Shown here in pieces: positions 1 through 10,015 of a stretch of 64,000 nucleotides of DNA. The notes beneath the pieces were generated by a model. That model did no database searches, was not told the DNA's origin, and saw only the letters and a program-made list of their open reading frames with translations. Where the stretch lies: positions 124,001 through 188,000 of the forward strand of contig JAANYP010005941.1 of NCBI GenBank assembly GCA_020465985.1. Direction: 5' to 3'. A program made the translations under genes and the position numbers. Within the stretch, counting starts at the first letter, position 1; each line of letters opens with the position of its first letter. This DNA comes from Centrapalus pauciflorus (lineage: Eukaryota; Streptophyta; Magnoliopsida; Asterales; Asteraceae).

Positions 1-1748
1 ATGAAGCCCCCAAGAGTAACACCGACGACGCACGTCGTACACTCTCTACGTACACAAAGTACGACACATGAATCGCAGCTCCTACGAGCCCAAAGCTCGG
101 CATTTTAACCAACCATCTGAGACAGACATAACATAGGGGATGACTTACTCCCTACCAGAACCACAGAGGGATCAGCTCCGGGTCACATAGTGCAGTAGCA
201 TCGGAATAACATATGCGACCCGCCGGTCCATTGACAGATGCACAACAAAATAACGGACATGCAACAAGATCAATGTACTCATTGTGGGTGCGTTAGTTAA
301 TTTCAGTTTATCTTATTTCTCCTCGGGATTTCAACCGGATTACAAAGTACCCCACTGTGGGTTAAACATCACCACAAGGGAGCTGTTACATTTCCATAAG
401 AAAAAACATATCATAAACATGTTTATCAACAAATCAGTGTCAAATTGTACAATTAAAAGTGTTACATCATTCAGATCCGTCATCTAAAACTCACGTTTAA
501 AATGATCATTTTGTGTGCTATTATTCTCAAATAACACTTCTTTATATGCCTTAATATATTACCAAAAATTTCCGAAAAGTGTGATTAATTATCCATAAAT
601 TCGGGTCTCTAAAACCCCATCCGAATTACACATGAACTGCAGCCGACACGCCGAGTCGGTCCAGGTGACTGGCCGAGTCGAGGTCCGAATTACGGATCCT
701 CGGCCGGATTTCGGATCCATCCTAATTCCCATCCGAATTCAAATCTGATCCAAGTTCGGTTCTTATTCGAGTTCGGTTCCATCTAAGTTCGGGTCTCATC
801 CGAATTCGGGTCCTGGCCAAATTCGGATCCAACACTTATGCATGTTTGAAGATTTATTCATTTTTGAAGATTTATTCGGATCCGAGTTCGGTTCTTATTG
901 AAGATTTATCTAAGTTCGGGTCACCCTATGCGACTCGCCGAGTCGACCAGCAGATTTGTAGGTCGCAACTTACGTATTTTACTCAAAAATTTCCATATTC
1001 GATTTCTAGCAACATGCAACTTTAGATAATGTTTTATTAACATGTCGTGTGTGTTGTTGATCCATTTTCCATATCAATAATCATCAAAATTCATCCATAT
1101 TGTACCAAAAATGAGGAAAAAACCTCAAGAACACAAAAACATCACAAAAACTCAGATTTCTTAGCGTTTAGGACGATTCAAAGGTTGATTCTTATTTCTG
1201 AGGCTTCAGTGATGTTCAAATAATGATTTCTAACTGTTTAATCACACATGCAACAATATTTATTAAGATTAAAAATCCGAATTTTGTATCTTTATTCTTC
1301 AAAAATAAAACCTCAAACTTGAAACTAATTTCTTACCATTTATCCACTTGAATTCAGTTAATATGAAGCTTTAATCCACGAATTTAGTTCCACAATTTCG
1401 AATTCCAGCAGAATCTTAGAGAGAGATTGAGAGAACTCTTGAAGATGAAAGGGTGGAATGAACCAACTGAAAGATTAAAAACCTTCTATTTCCCAAGTTT
1501 CGGCTAATTACACATTTAGCCCCTCAACTTATCTGATTTCACTAAATACTGATTTTTTCTTAGTTTTATCATCACTAACATTTAATAATCATCATACTTA
1601 AATAAAATATTGAAATTCACAAATTTTTTTAATGTAACAACCAACTTTTAAACATCCGGATATATAATCATCTTTCGTAATCCAACTTAATTATACAAAA
1701 ATTCATCTAATTATCCCAATTACAATAAATAAATCTGAGGGTGTTACA
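1..1748 (-). repeat. 3' LTR of element A (partial at window edge)
   Basis: The stretch matches the solo LTR at 16338-18582 from its offset of about 392 to its end. In sense it begins TGTAACACCC, directly after the PPT. Position 1 corresponds to 6771 and 16729 in the other two copies. About 115 bp present in the solo copy are missing here near 275, at a short repeat. The LTR holds CpG palindromes near 643-659 and 931-945, separated by degenerate repeats with AATTCGG and GGATCC cores (700-930). A stem GTCGTAC/GTACGAC lies at 34-65. The small ORFs here look like chance. Confidence 0.85.
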
Positions 1749-1785
1749 ACATGGGCTCCACCATGCTAAAACTTCGTCCTCGAAG
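1749..1785 (-). other. polypurine tract and 3' untranslated stretch of A
   Basis: Between the pol stop codon (1786-1788) and the LTR lies a short purine-biased stretch in sense, GGTGGAGCCCATG, directly before TGTAACACCC. This is the expected place of the plus-strand primer. Confidence 0.55.
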
Positions 1786-3291
1786 TTATTTGGCTTCAAA
1801 CAGTTGCGGATATTTCTTCATCATCTCGGTCTTTGTTTCCCACGTATGATTTGCTCCCTTATGATGCTTCCAACGTACAAGCACCATTTCGATTTCTTTG
1901 CTCCTTAACTTCTTTATTTTAGTATCTAAGACACACTCCGGCTCCTCCACGTACCGAAGCCTTTCGTCAATTTGCAACTCAGTATGATCAGCCCAATCCT
2001 CATTTCCAGTAGTAAAAGACTTCCTAAGATTTCCAACATGATATTCCGGAAGTATGCCCGACATCTCTTCAGGCAACGCCAACGGTAAGACTGATTACCC
2101 ACTTTTTCTATTATATAGAATGGTCTAACGAATCTCGAAGCTAACTTTCCTCTTTTCACGAAACGAGTAACACCTCTCATAGGTGATACCTTTAAATAAA
2201 CTCAATTATTCACATCAAAACTGATTGGTTTATGCCTCCTATCATGATAGCTTTTCTGTCGATCCTCGGCCGCTTTCATGTTCTGTCGAACCAATTGTAT
2301 CTTCTCATTAGTTTCTTGTAATAATGCCGGCCCAGCAATCTGTGTTTCTCCAGTTTCTCTCCAACATGTAGGAGTCGTACATCTCCTTCCATATAGTGCC
2401 TCAAAAGGTGCTTTCTTAATCATTGCGTGATAACTGTTAGTATACGAAAACTCTATCAACGGCAAATAGTCGTTTCAGTTACCACCAAGATCCAAGATAC
2501 ATGCCCGCATCATATCTTCCAGAGTAAGGATGGTCCTTTCGCTTCGACCATCAGTTTGTGGACGGTAGGCCGTAGTCATTGATATTCTCGTTCCTAATCC
2601 TTCTTGCAAAGCTAACAAGAAGTTGGAGGTGAAGCAGCTATCACGATTAGATACTATAGACCTCGGAACACCATGTCTCGTGATAATCTCGTCTACGTAG
2701 ATCTTAGCCAACTTTTCCAATGAATAATTTTCCCTGATGGGAATGAAATGTGCTGACTTAGTTAATCTATCAACGATCACCCAAACTGCATCGTGTGTCA
2801 TAGTTTTCGGTAACTTCGTGACGAAATCCATGGTGATGTGTTCCCACTTCCATTCCGGAATGGGAAGTGGTTGTAGACTGCCGTAAGGTTGCTGGTGTTC
2901 GGCTTTCACAAGACGACATGTACGACATCTTTCAACATACTGACCTATATCCTTCTTCAATCCCGGCCACCAGAAGTCTGTTTCAGCTCATTTTACATTT
3001 TTCTGCTCCCGGGATGTACAGACTACTTGGACTGATGTGCTTCCTCGATAATTACTCTTCTCATGCCACCAAACTTTGGCACCTAGATTCTCACATAAAT
3101 TCCTTTCAAACCCGAGTCACTCATTTCCACTATCTTCTTCTGTACTCGAATATCCTCAGCATCAATGTTTTCATCCTTTAAAGCTTCTATTTCAGCAGCT
3201 TTTAAATCATCAATGATCGTGGAAGTTAACATAGTAGACGTCATCATATAACAACAATCCTTGGCATAGGCTTTGCTACTCAAAGCCTCGG
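1786..3291 (-). pseudogene. pol: integrase and chromodomain-like tail of element A
   Basis: Integrase joins element cDNA to host DNA; the C-terminal chromodomain of these elements is thought to guide targeting. The best core frame is 2475-2960, with the zinc-finger end CRTC, the first catalytic Asp in TMDF and the catalytic Glu in GRSERT. The motif usually read SDRD is SNRD here, so the second catalytic Asp seems replaced by Asn. Frame 2202-2465 continues into the C-terminal domain, and 1786-2082 carries the tail ending in the chromodomain-like RWKHHKGANHTWE and KKYPQLFEAK. At least three frame changes or stops separate the pieces, so this is a dead gene. Confidence 0.8.
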
Positions 3292-4461
3292 CTACCACAT
3301 TAGCCTTTCGAGGATGATAAGGATTTCACAATCATAATCCTTTATAAGTTCCATCGAACGTCTTTGCGTCATATTAAGCTCTTTCTGACTAAAGATGTAC
3401 TTCAAACTCTTATGGTCCGTGTAGAGTTGACACTTAGTTCCATAAAGATAATGTCTCCACAACTTCAATGCAAAAGTGACAACTGTCAACTCTAAATCAT
3501 GAGTGGAGTAGTCTTTCTCGTGCTGCTTTAAGTGTCTCGAGGCATAAGCTATAACCTTTCCATGCTGCATCAGTACAGCGCCCAATCCCAACCTCGAAGC
3601 ATCCGTGTATACCACAAAATCCTCATTCCCCTCGGGTAAGGCAAGTATTGGTGCTTCGCTTAATGTCTTTTTCAAAATCTAGAAAGCCTCTTTTGGCACA
3701 GTTCCCCAAACAAACGGTTCATTCTTTTTCGTTAACGCAGTCAAAGGAACTGCAATCTTAGAGAAATCCTTAATAAACCTCCTATAGTAGCCCGCCAACC
3801 CAAGAAAACTTCTGACTTCTGTAGCTGAAGGTGGCGGTTCCCAATTTCATATGGCTTCCACTTTAGCTGGATCTACAGAAATCAAAGCTCCAGATATTAC
3901 ATGTCCCAAAAACTGAATTTGTTGCAGCTAAAACTCACACTTTGAGAATTTGGAATACAATTTCTCTTTTCTCAACAGTTCAAATAATTCCCTTAGATGA
4001 TCAACATGTTCCGCTTTAGACTTGGAATATACCAAGATGTCGTCAATAAACACTATCACCGACTTATCTAACATCGGTTTGCAAACTCTATTCATCAGAT
4101 CCATGAAAACAGTCGGGGCATTGGTTAACCCGAAAGGCATAACCAAGAACTCGTAATGCCCATAACGTGTCCTGAAAGCTGTCTTAGGCACATCTTCCTC
4201 TCGAACTTTTAGCTGATGATATCCCGATCTTAAATCAATCTTAGAGAAAACACTTGCCCCATGTATATGATCAAACAAGTCATCTATCCTCGGCAGCGGA
4301 TATTTGTTCATAATAGTCAGCTTATTCAACTCCCGGTAATCAATGCACCTTCGCATCGTGCCATCTTTCTTTTTCACAAACAAAACAGGGGCTCCCCACG
4401 GAGATGAACTCGGTCAAATGAAGCCCTTATCCAACAACTCCTAGAGTTGTTTCATCATCTC
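3292..4461 (-). pseudogene. pol: reverse transcriptase and RNase H of element A
   Basis: The RT fingers and palm are in the frame 3928-4383, with FVKKKDG, YPLPRIDDL, FSKIDLRSGYHQ and the catalytic box FIDD at 4039-4050. RNase H follows in 3292-3675 with VVYTDASRLGLGAVL and LYTDHKSLKYIF. The piece between the two frames (3676-3927) contains stops. The domain order RT-RNase H before integrase is that of Ty3/gypsy. The key RT residues are present, but the reading frame is broken. Confidence 0.85.
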
Positions 4462-5165
4462 TTACATCTCGGTAGGAGCAAGGCGATACGAAGAACGAGC
4501 TACCGGTGCAGCTCCAGGGATCAGATCAATACGAAATTCCACTTGTCTCTCAAGCGGCATGCCAGACAGGTCTTCCGGAAACACATCTAGGAATTGTGAT
4601 ACAACAGGCACATCAGCCACAGTCTTCTTCTCAGCCTTGGCATCAATAGCATATGCCAAGAAGGTGTCACACCCCTTTGCAACAAGCTTTCGGGCTTTTG
4701 CAATGGTCAATAAGCACAGATCCCCACTTCTCCTATCCCCATATATGCAGATATCATGCCCCTCCGGAGTTGTTATCTTTATCATTCACTTCTTACAGAC
4801 TATATGGGCTTCATTTTCGATCAACCAGTCCATTTCGACAATCACGTCAAACTCACTGAATTCGATCGGAACAGATCCAAATTGAAGACTACATCTTAAA
4901 CCACTAAAGTGCAGTTACGGTATACGTGATCTAATTTGACTAATGTGTTATTAGCAGTTTCAATATCTAGTACAGCAGATAGCTTAGACAGTGGCATTGA
5001 CAGTTGTTGTGCAAAAACAGTAGATACAAAAGACCGGTTGCCACCCGAATCAAATAGAACTCGTGTAGGCATGGAATTAACATTGAACATACCAGTAACC
5101 ACCTCCGGGTTTTCCCTAGCCTCCTCCGCGGTAATCTGAAATGCACGAGCCGGTGTCCTTTGTGG
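4462..5165 (-). pseudogene. pol: aspartic protease and protease-RT linker of element A
   Basis: The frame 4896-5102 shows the retropepsin active site LFDSGGNRSF, with Asp-Ser-Gly intact. The frame 4462-4785 continues into the linker typical of this gypsy group (AKGCDTFLAY, then PEDLSGMPLERQVEFRIDL, which leads to RT). A frame break lies between 4786 and 4895. The protease would process the polyprotein. Confidence 0.75.
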
Positions 5166-6329
5166 CTAGTTCCGGCGGTTGACTGAACCACCACTAGATC
5201 CTCCAGATGATCGGGTTGAAGATGGAGAAGCAGCTGTTGGAGCGTTCTTTCTACAGTTTATACTATAATGCCCCCATACCCCACACTTATGGCATGCATC
5301 GGCTTTTCGTGGACACTCACTCTGAAAATGGGCCAACTCTCCACAGCAAAAGCAAGCGCGTCTATTAGTGCACTTGCCGAAGAGTTCCAAATGACACTTA
5401 TTACAATATTGCGGCTAGGTGTTGATGAAGTAGGCACGAACACGACCAGAAGACCCAGATGATCGATGATAAGATTGTTGAGGCGAATATTGTTACGAGC
5501 GAGAAGATCCCGAGTATCCTCCCTCACGCTGGCGCTTCGGCGGTTACGACTGTGTTGGGTTTGTAGCAGCGGCGGCAGACCCAATTGTGTATCCCAACAT
5601 AAGCAAAATGTGTTCCACATTTCTAGTAGCTTCCAACAGGCTAGCAAAAGTCGGGTAACGAACATTGCTCATAACCCTTCTGATCTCCATATCTAAACCA
5701 GCCTAGAATCTGGTCACTTTCCTCTCTTCAGTATCAACCTGATGAGGCGCAAACAGACTCAGTCTCGTGAATTCCACAACATACTGGGACACAGTCTTAG
5801 TGCCATGCATCAGAGTCATAAATTAGGCTTCCAACCTTCGGCGTTAATCAACCGAACAGTATTGCAGAGTGAATAGTTCAGTAAACTCAGCCCAAGTCAT
5901 TACAGATACTTTGTCCAGGGTTAAGGCGTTAACCATGGAATTCCACCACATAACCGCGTCTATGGTGAATATAGCAGTAGCATACAGAACCATGTTCTTC
6001 TCAGCACAATCGTTGATTCGGAATGTCCGGTCGGTTGCTGTTATCCATTCAAGTGCAGGAACAGTGTCCCCCAATCCATTAAACTCCACGGCCTCATTTC
6101 CTTTGAAGTCCTTGAACCGACAACCTTTGAGTTTATTTGATGACCCAGTGTTGTCATCTTGTTCATCATTATTGCCCTCTTTTTCCTTGTTATTTCTCTT
6201 GTCTTCCCTTCTCTTAGCTTGAGCCTCATCTCGGGCCCGAAACTGGTCTTGATATATCTTATTTTGCTCAGCCATCATGGCTAGCATCATCTCTCTTGTT
6301 TCTTCGGGTGTCATTCCTCCTCCAGACAT
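5166..6329 (-). pseudogene. gag: gag (capsid and two zinc knuckles) of element A
   Basis: The start Met at 6329 opens MSGGGMTPEETREMM. Then come a Lys/Glu-rich stretch and the capsid core (residues about 80-160) ending ELFTLQYCSVD before a stop at about 5844. A 3' frame at 5166-5390 has two perfect CCHC knuckles, CFCCGELAHFQSEC and CHKCGVWGHYSINC. The middle (5391-5843) is out of frame. Gag forms the particle and binds element RNA. It begins only about 50 bp from the LTR copy. Confidence 0.8.
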
Positions 6330-6378
6330 ATTCTGGAATATAAAACATATAACTTGTTTAGTAACATGTCATTCATTT

Positions 6379-7110
6379 AAAGACACCTTTGCCACAATAA
6401 CCACAACTACAATACACCCAAGATTAATCACCAAACACATGATTACATAATGATCTGAAAGGTTAATATAATTGCGGAAGCATTAAAGTACATAATAAAA
6501 ATAATACAACTGTTTTTAAACACCTTACGGTGCTACAAAGTTTCATATCTAAGTCTACATACTCAAAATTTATTACAACATCCCAAACAAATTTCAACAA
6601 TAACGCCACGATTCAGTTACCAAGATGAGTAGTAGATATCTTCAATTACTTCAATAGACGACCTAGCTAGAAGGTCCCGCAGCGGATTTCTCTTTTCCTG
6701 TAAAAATTGAACAACTGAGGGGTAAGCAAAGCTTAGTGATTACACAGATTTACGCATTCTATAAATCTTTATGAAGCCCCCAAGAGTAACACCGACGACG
6801 CACGTCATATACTCTCTACGTACACAAAGTACAACATATGAGTCGCAGCTCCTACGAGCCCAAAGCTCGGCATTTAAACCAACCGTCTGAGACAGCCATA
6901 ACATCGGGGATGACTTACTGTCTACCAGAACCTCAGAGGGATCAGCGCCGGGTCATATAGCGCAGTAACGTCGGAATAACTGATGCGACCCGCCGGTCCA
7001 TCGATAGATGCACAACAAAAGAAGGTCATGCAACAAGATCAATGTGCATCTAAGTCTACGCAATTTAGTAGAATTCCAAATGAATGTGAAACAACATGTC
7101 TCAGCAGGCA
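6379..7110 (-). repeat. truncated 5' LTR of element A
   Basis: This matches the first 730 bp or so (plus-strand sense) of the solo LTR at 16338-18582. Homology stops at about 7108, where the solo copy continues with a different sequence. The missing part is the outer, U3-side portion. The inner boundary is also unusual: aaagacacc stands where the solo LTR has TGTGACACC. The 50 bp between this LTR and gag (6330-6378) contain no TGGTATCAGAGC-like primer site. Confidence 0.8.
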
Positions 7111-7120
7111 ATTCTGAGCA

Positions 7121-7125
7121 CTTCT
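7121..7125. other. target-site duplication of B, left copy (CTTCT)
   Basis: The five bases CTTCT stand directly before the B left LTR, and again at 14845-14849 directly after the right LTR. Five-bp duplications are usual for Ty3/gypsy integration. Their match shows that B is one insertion and that 7120 and 14850 were once adjacent. Confidence 0.9.
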
Positions 7126-8850
7126 TGTAACATTATTGCGTTCTTCTAATTAAATCCCATTTCGTGGATTAAACATGTAGAGACCGAGTGATACGTGACT
7201 CCGAGTTAATAATCAATGGATTATTATTAATTATGAGATCATGGACTTAATTGGGTCCGAATGATATTAATTGTGAAAAAGTGATATCGGGTTCAGATTT
7301 GGCGGGTTCGGGCTTTCTATTACTAGAAAGTGTATATATGTTGAGCTTTGTTCTTTCTCCCTTATCCATTGAAAAAACCCTTAAAAGTGTATTGTGTGTG
7401 TGTTGTGAGAAGTCCCAGCAAGGGGAATTAACCTTTACTCCAGAAAATTGCTTGAGAAGCTTGGACTCAAGCTGAGAATCTTCATCACCTTGTGTTCTTA
7501 AGCTCTCAAAGGTAAGAATCCATGATTTGGGTAGTTAACTCTTGAGATGTGTATGTGCTATATGTGGAATTTAGTTTCTGTAGTATATGGGGTGTTTATG
7601 TATGAGTTTGGTGCATTTTGTTGCTTGAATCGGTTTGGGGGAGATGAAAATCTCTTGGTTCAGCAAAGGAAATCGCAGGTCAGGGCTGCAGACCACCGCT
7701 TGGTCGCGGCGCGACCCACAGGGTCCTAGCGGCGCGAGCCGCAGCCTGCAGGAGAAATCCGGTTTGAGGCTTATGGAGGAGTCTTGGGTCGTTGATGGTT
7801 TGAGTTCCTTCGGGGTAGTGTCGGATTGATTTATCCAGGGTTTTGGGTCTCGGTGGGAGTCTCGTGAAGGGATTTCGGGGATCGGTTATCCATCCGGGAG
7901 TGTGTTTCAGGTTTAGTTTAATTGTGATAATTATACTCGACTTGAGTTGTGTGGTCATTGAACTTGTGTTAATATATGAGATTCATGACGTTACAGGTTC
8001 TAGCCGATCTCGTGCCGAGCAGCGTTAGAGTTTCGGGTTCCAGTTGAAATCGGGTAATTGGTGAGTACTCGAGTTCTTTACAAAACGCGTGTAGTCTTTT
8101 ATGAGTCCCTTATGTGTTATGATACGTGTATATGAGACAGAGATACAGAGCAGACATGATTTTATCTACCCTATACGTGCTATACGTGTTTAAGTTGCAG
8201 GTGTCCGCGATATGTGATCGCGCAGGTTGACTGTCCCTAACCAGTCACGAAGTATGAGACTGTATATATACAGCAGTGTTATTGCCAGGTCGCTCCTGTG
8301 CCTATTGTGTAGCTACCCGCTGCTGTGTGCGGCCTGTTAGCTGGGGAACGGCGTCCCCTTTTGAGCAGAGATATGTGTGTGCATCGAGCCGTGTTATGTG
8401 TATTTAGATATATGTGTTGTGTATGTTATATGTGTTTATCCAGCAGAATCTAACCCTCGCGTACTCACGAGCTGTCCAGCTTATGTTTTCGAGTCCTATG
8501 TGTCTCAGGCAGTCGTACAGTGGGGTCACAGCAGCCGCAGCCGCCGAAGTAGGGGCCAGGGCAGTTCCTAGTCTGTGTATGCCGATTGACTTTTGATGTT
8601 AGACTTAAAGTCATTATCTGTATTTGTACTTGACCGACATTGTGTAGTCATCAGTAGTTAGTGTTTATGAGATAATGCAGTTGTGTATATGTTGTATCCG
8701 CATGTGACATGACGTATGACTTCCGTGTTAAAGTTTTGATTAATAGTGTTTTCCGCTAATCCTGTGACATGTGTGCCTTGAGATGATTGCGATATTGCCA
8801 CATGTGTATTGTATTGACGTGGCATTTGTGTGAGAAATGTGGGTGTTACA
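7126..8850 (+). repeat. 5' LTR of element B
   Basis: The LTR is 1725 bp, from TGTAACAT to GTGTTACA. Compared with the 3' LTR it lacks 53 bp just inside the left tip and carries 46 bp absent from the 3' LTR further in. It includes a GC-rich stretch at 7690-7745 with the perfect palindrome GGTCGCGGCGCGACC (7702-7716) and the stem-loop GCGGC-GCGA-GCCGC (7729-7742). Short ORFs inside are shared by both LTRs but resemble nothing recognised. Confidence 0.92.
7333..7339 (+). promoter_or_regulatory. candidate LTR TATA box of B
   Basis: TATATAT lies about 207 bp inside the 5' LTR and is conserved in the 3' LTR (about 13337-13345). Its position in the first part of the LTR would suit a Pol II core promoter. 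No start site can be proven from sequence. Confidence 0.35.
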
Positions 8851-8852
8851 TC

Positions 8853-8871
8853 TTGGTATCAGAGTTTGTGG
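8853..8871 (+). other. primer binding site of B (tRNA-iMet type)
   Basis: TTGGTATCAGAGTTTGTGG starts three bases after the 5' LTR. The TGGTATCAGAG core matches the 3' end of plant initiator tRNA-Met, the common minus-strand primer of plant LTR elements. Confidence 0.85.
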
Positions 8872-9031
8872 TTTCAGTATTGAGTATCAGTGGATGCTTG
8901 AGCTCTTACCGTGTTCAGATCCGTGGGATTCTTCCCTGAGACTGAGTTTAGCGGAATTAACTGACCTAGCTCATTATATAACGCTGGGTGGTCGATCTGT
9001 TATCTTACTTTTGTGATATGTGCAGGTGATT

Positions 9032-10015
9032 ATGGCAGATCATGGAGAGGGATCAGGGCCCGAGAGACCAGCGAGGGATGAGTATATCTGCCGGTCGGAG
9101 ATGCTAGCAGTTTCGACTGAGTTCAATAGAGAGAGGGATCGGCAACAGAGATCGGATCCGCCGCCAGTTACTAGTGTGGAAACAGGTGTTGGGGCATCTT
9201 CATTATCTTCTGTGAGGGGTGGGTCCTTTAAGGACTTTATGGCAGGAGCCCCACCTTTTTTCCGAGGCGGTGGTGAGCCGGGTGCGGCTATGGCATTGGA
9301 GAGAGAGATGGAGGCGGCTTTCCGAGTTGCCCATGTTGCTCCGAGGGATATGGTCGCTTATGCGGCCTATTTGCTGAAGGGAGGGGCTTCACAGTGGTGG
9401 AAGTCCATTGAGTCTTCGATGACTACTGCAGCAGCGTATGCTATGTCGTGGGAGCAGTTCCGTGCCATCTTTGAGCTTCAGTATATTCCCCGAGATGAGC
9501 GCCGTGAGATGGAGCGTCGTTTTCTACATCTCCAGCAGGGCAGCATGTCAGTCCAGCAGTATGTAGACCGTTCAAATGAGTATGCTTAGTTCGCACCCCA
9601 GCACGTGGATACAGAGGTCCGTAAGGCCGATCCGTTTATCGACGGTTTGAGATTGGACATACGGGAGTTTGTTGGGCTTCACGACACCCCCTACATTTGC
9701 GAGAGCCTTGGAGTTGGCATGTGTTAGAGAGAGAGAGAGATTGAGAGGCAGAGGGGTCAGCCTCTGACCCAGAGACAGAGGACAGGGACGTCTGAGCAGT
9801 CCCATGGTTATTATCGAGAGCCCCAAGATTTTCAGAGAGAGAGACAGCCTGAGCCGCAGCAGAGTTAGGGACAGAGTACGGGGCCCCGTAGAGATCGAGA
9901 TAGGGGTAGAGATCGCAGATCCAGGAGATCGGGACAGTATCAGGGGTCAGGGACGGCTAGTCAGAGTCAGGGGCAGACTTCTCGTTATAGTGCTCGCAGT
10001 CAGAGTCAGAGCAGT
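9032..10015 (+). pseudogene. gag: gag capsid region of element B, broken
   Basis: The first ATG (9032) opens MADHGEGSGPE. The capsid core (FKDFMAGAPPFFRGG, then KGGASQWWKSIE) runs to an in-frame TAG at 9587 after NEYA, where family members usually continue. The frame then resumes (FAPQHVDTEVRKAD) and shifts again around 9685-9740, near a GA-repeat run at 9727-9745. A basic and Gln/Arg-rich linker leads to the zinc knuckles. Full capsid cannot be made without readthrough and frameshifts. Confidence 0.8.

Larger units (their letters stand above)
1..7110 (-). mobile_element. Ty3/gypsy chromovirus-like element A, decayed, 5' LTR truncated
   Basis: Read on the minus strand, the order is truncated 5' LTR (right), gag, zinc knuckles, protease, RT, RNase H, integrase, C-terminal chromodomain-like tail, then 3' LTR (left, cut by the window start). 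This order is the Ty3/gypsy order. The tail and the LTR start TGTAACACCC resemble the Tekay/Del group of chromoviruses; that group name is inference. The genes are broken into short frames by stops and frameshifts. No tRNA primer site is visible next to the right LTR copy. A solo LTR of the same family lies at 16338-18582 and supplies the full LTR length, 2245 bp. Confidence 0.85.

Noticed and set aside
7680..7958. A 92-codon minus-strand ORF present in both B LTRs (also 13688-13966)
   Set aside because: Its conservation follows from the LTR pair being copies of one sequence; no family resemblance. Treated as chance.
8853..8871. tRNA-like sequence TGGTATCAGAG at several places
   Set aside because: These are primer binding sites next to LTRs, not tRNA genes; no cloverleaf around them.
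9727..9745. GA-dinucleotide run as a regulatory GAGA element
   Set aside because: It lies in the gag coding region coding Arg/Glu repeats, next to a frameshift; a slippage run is the simpler reading.
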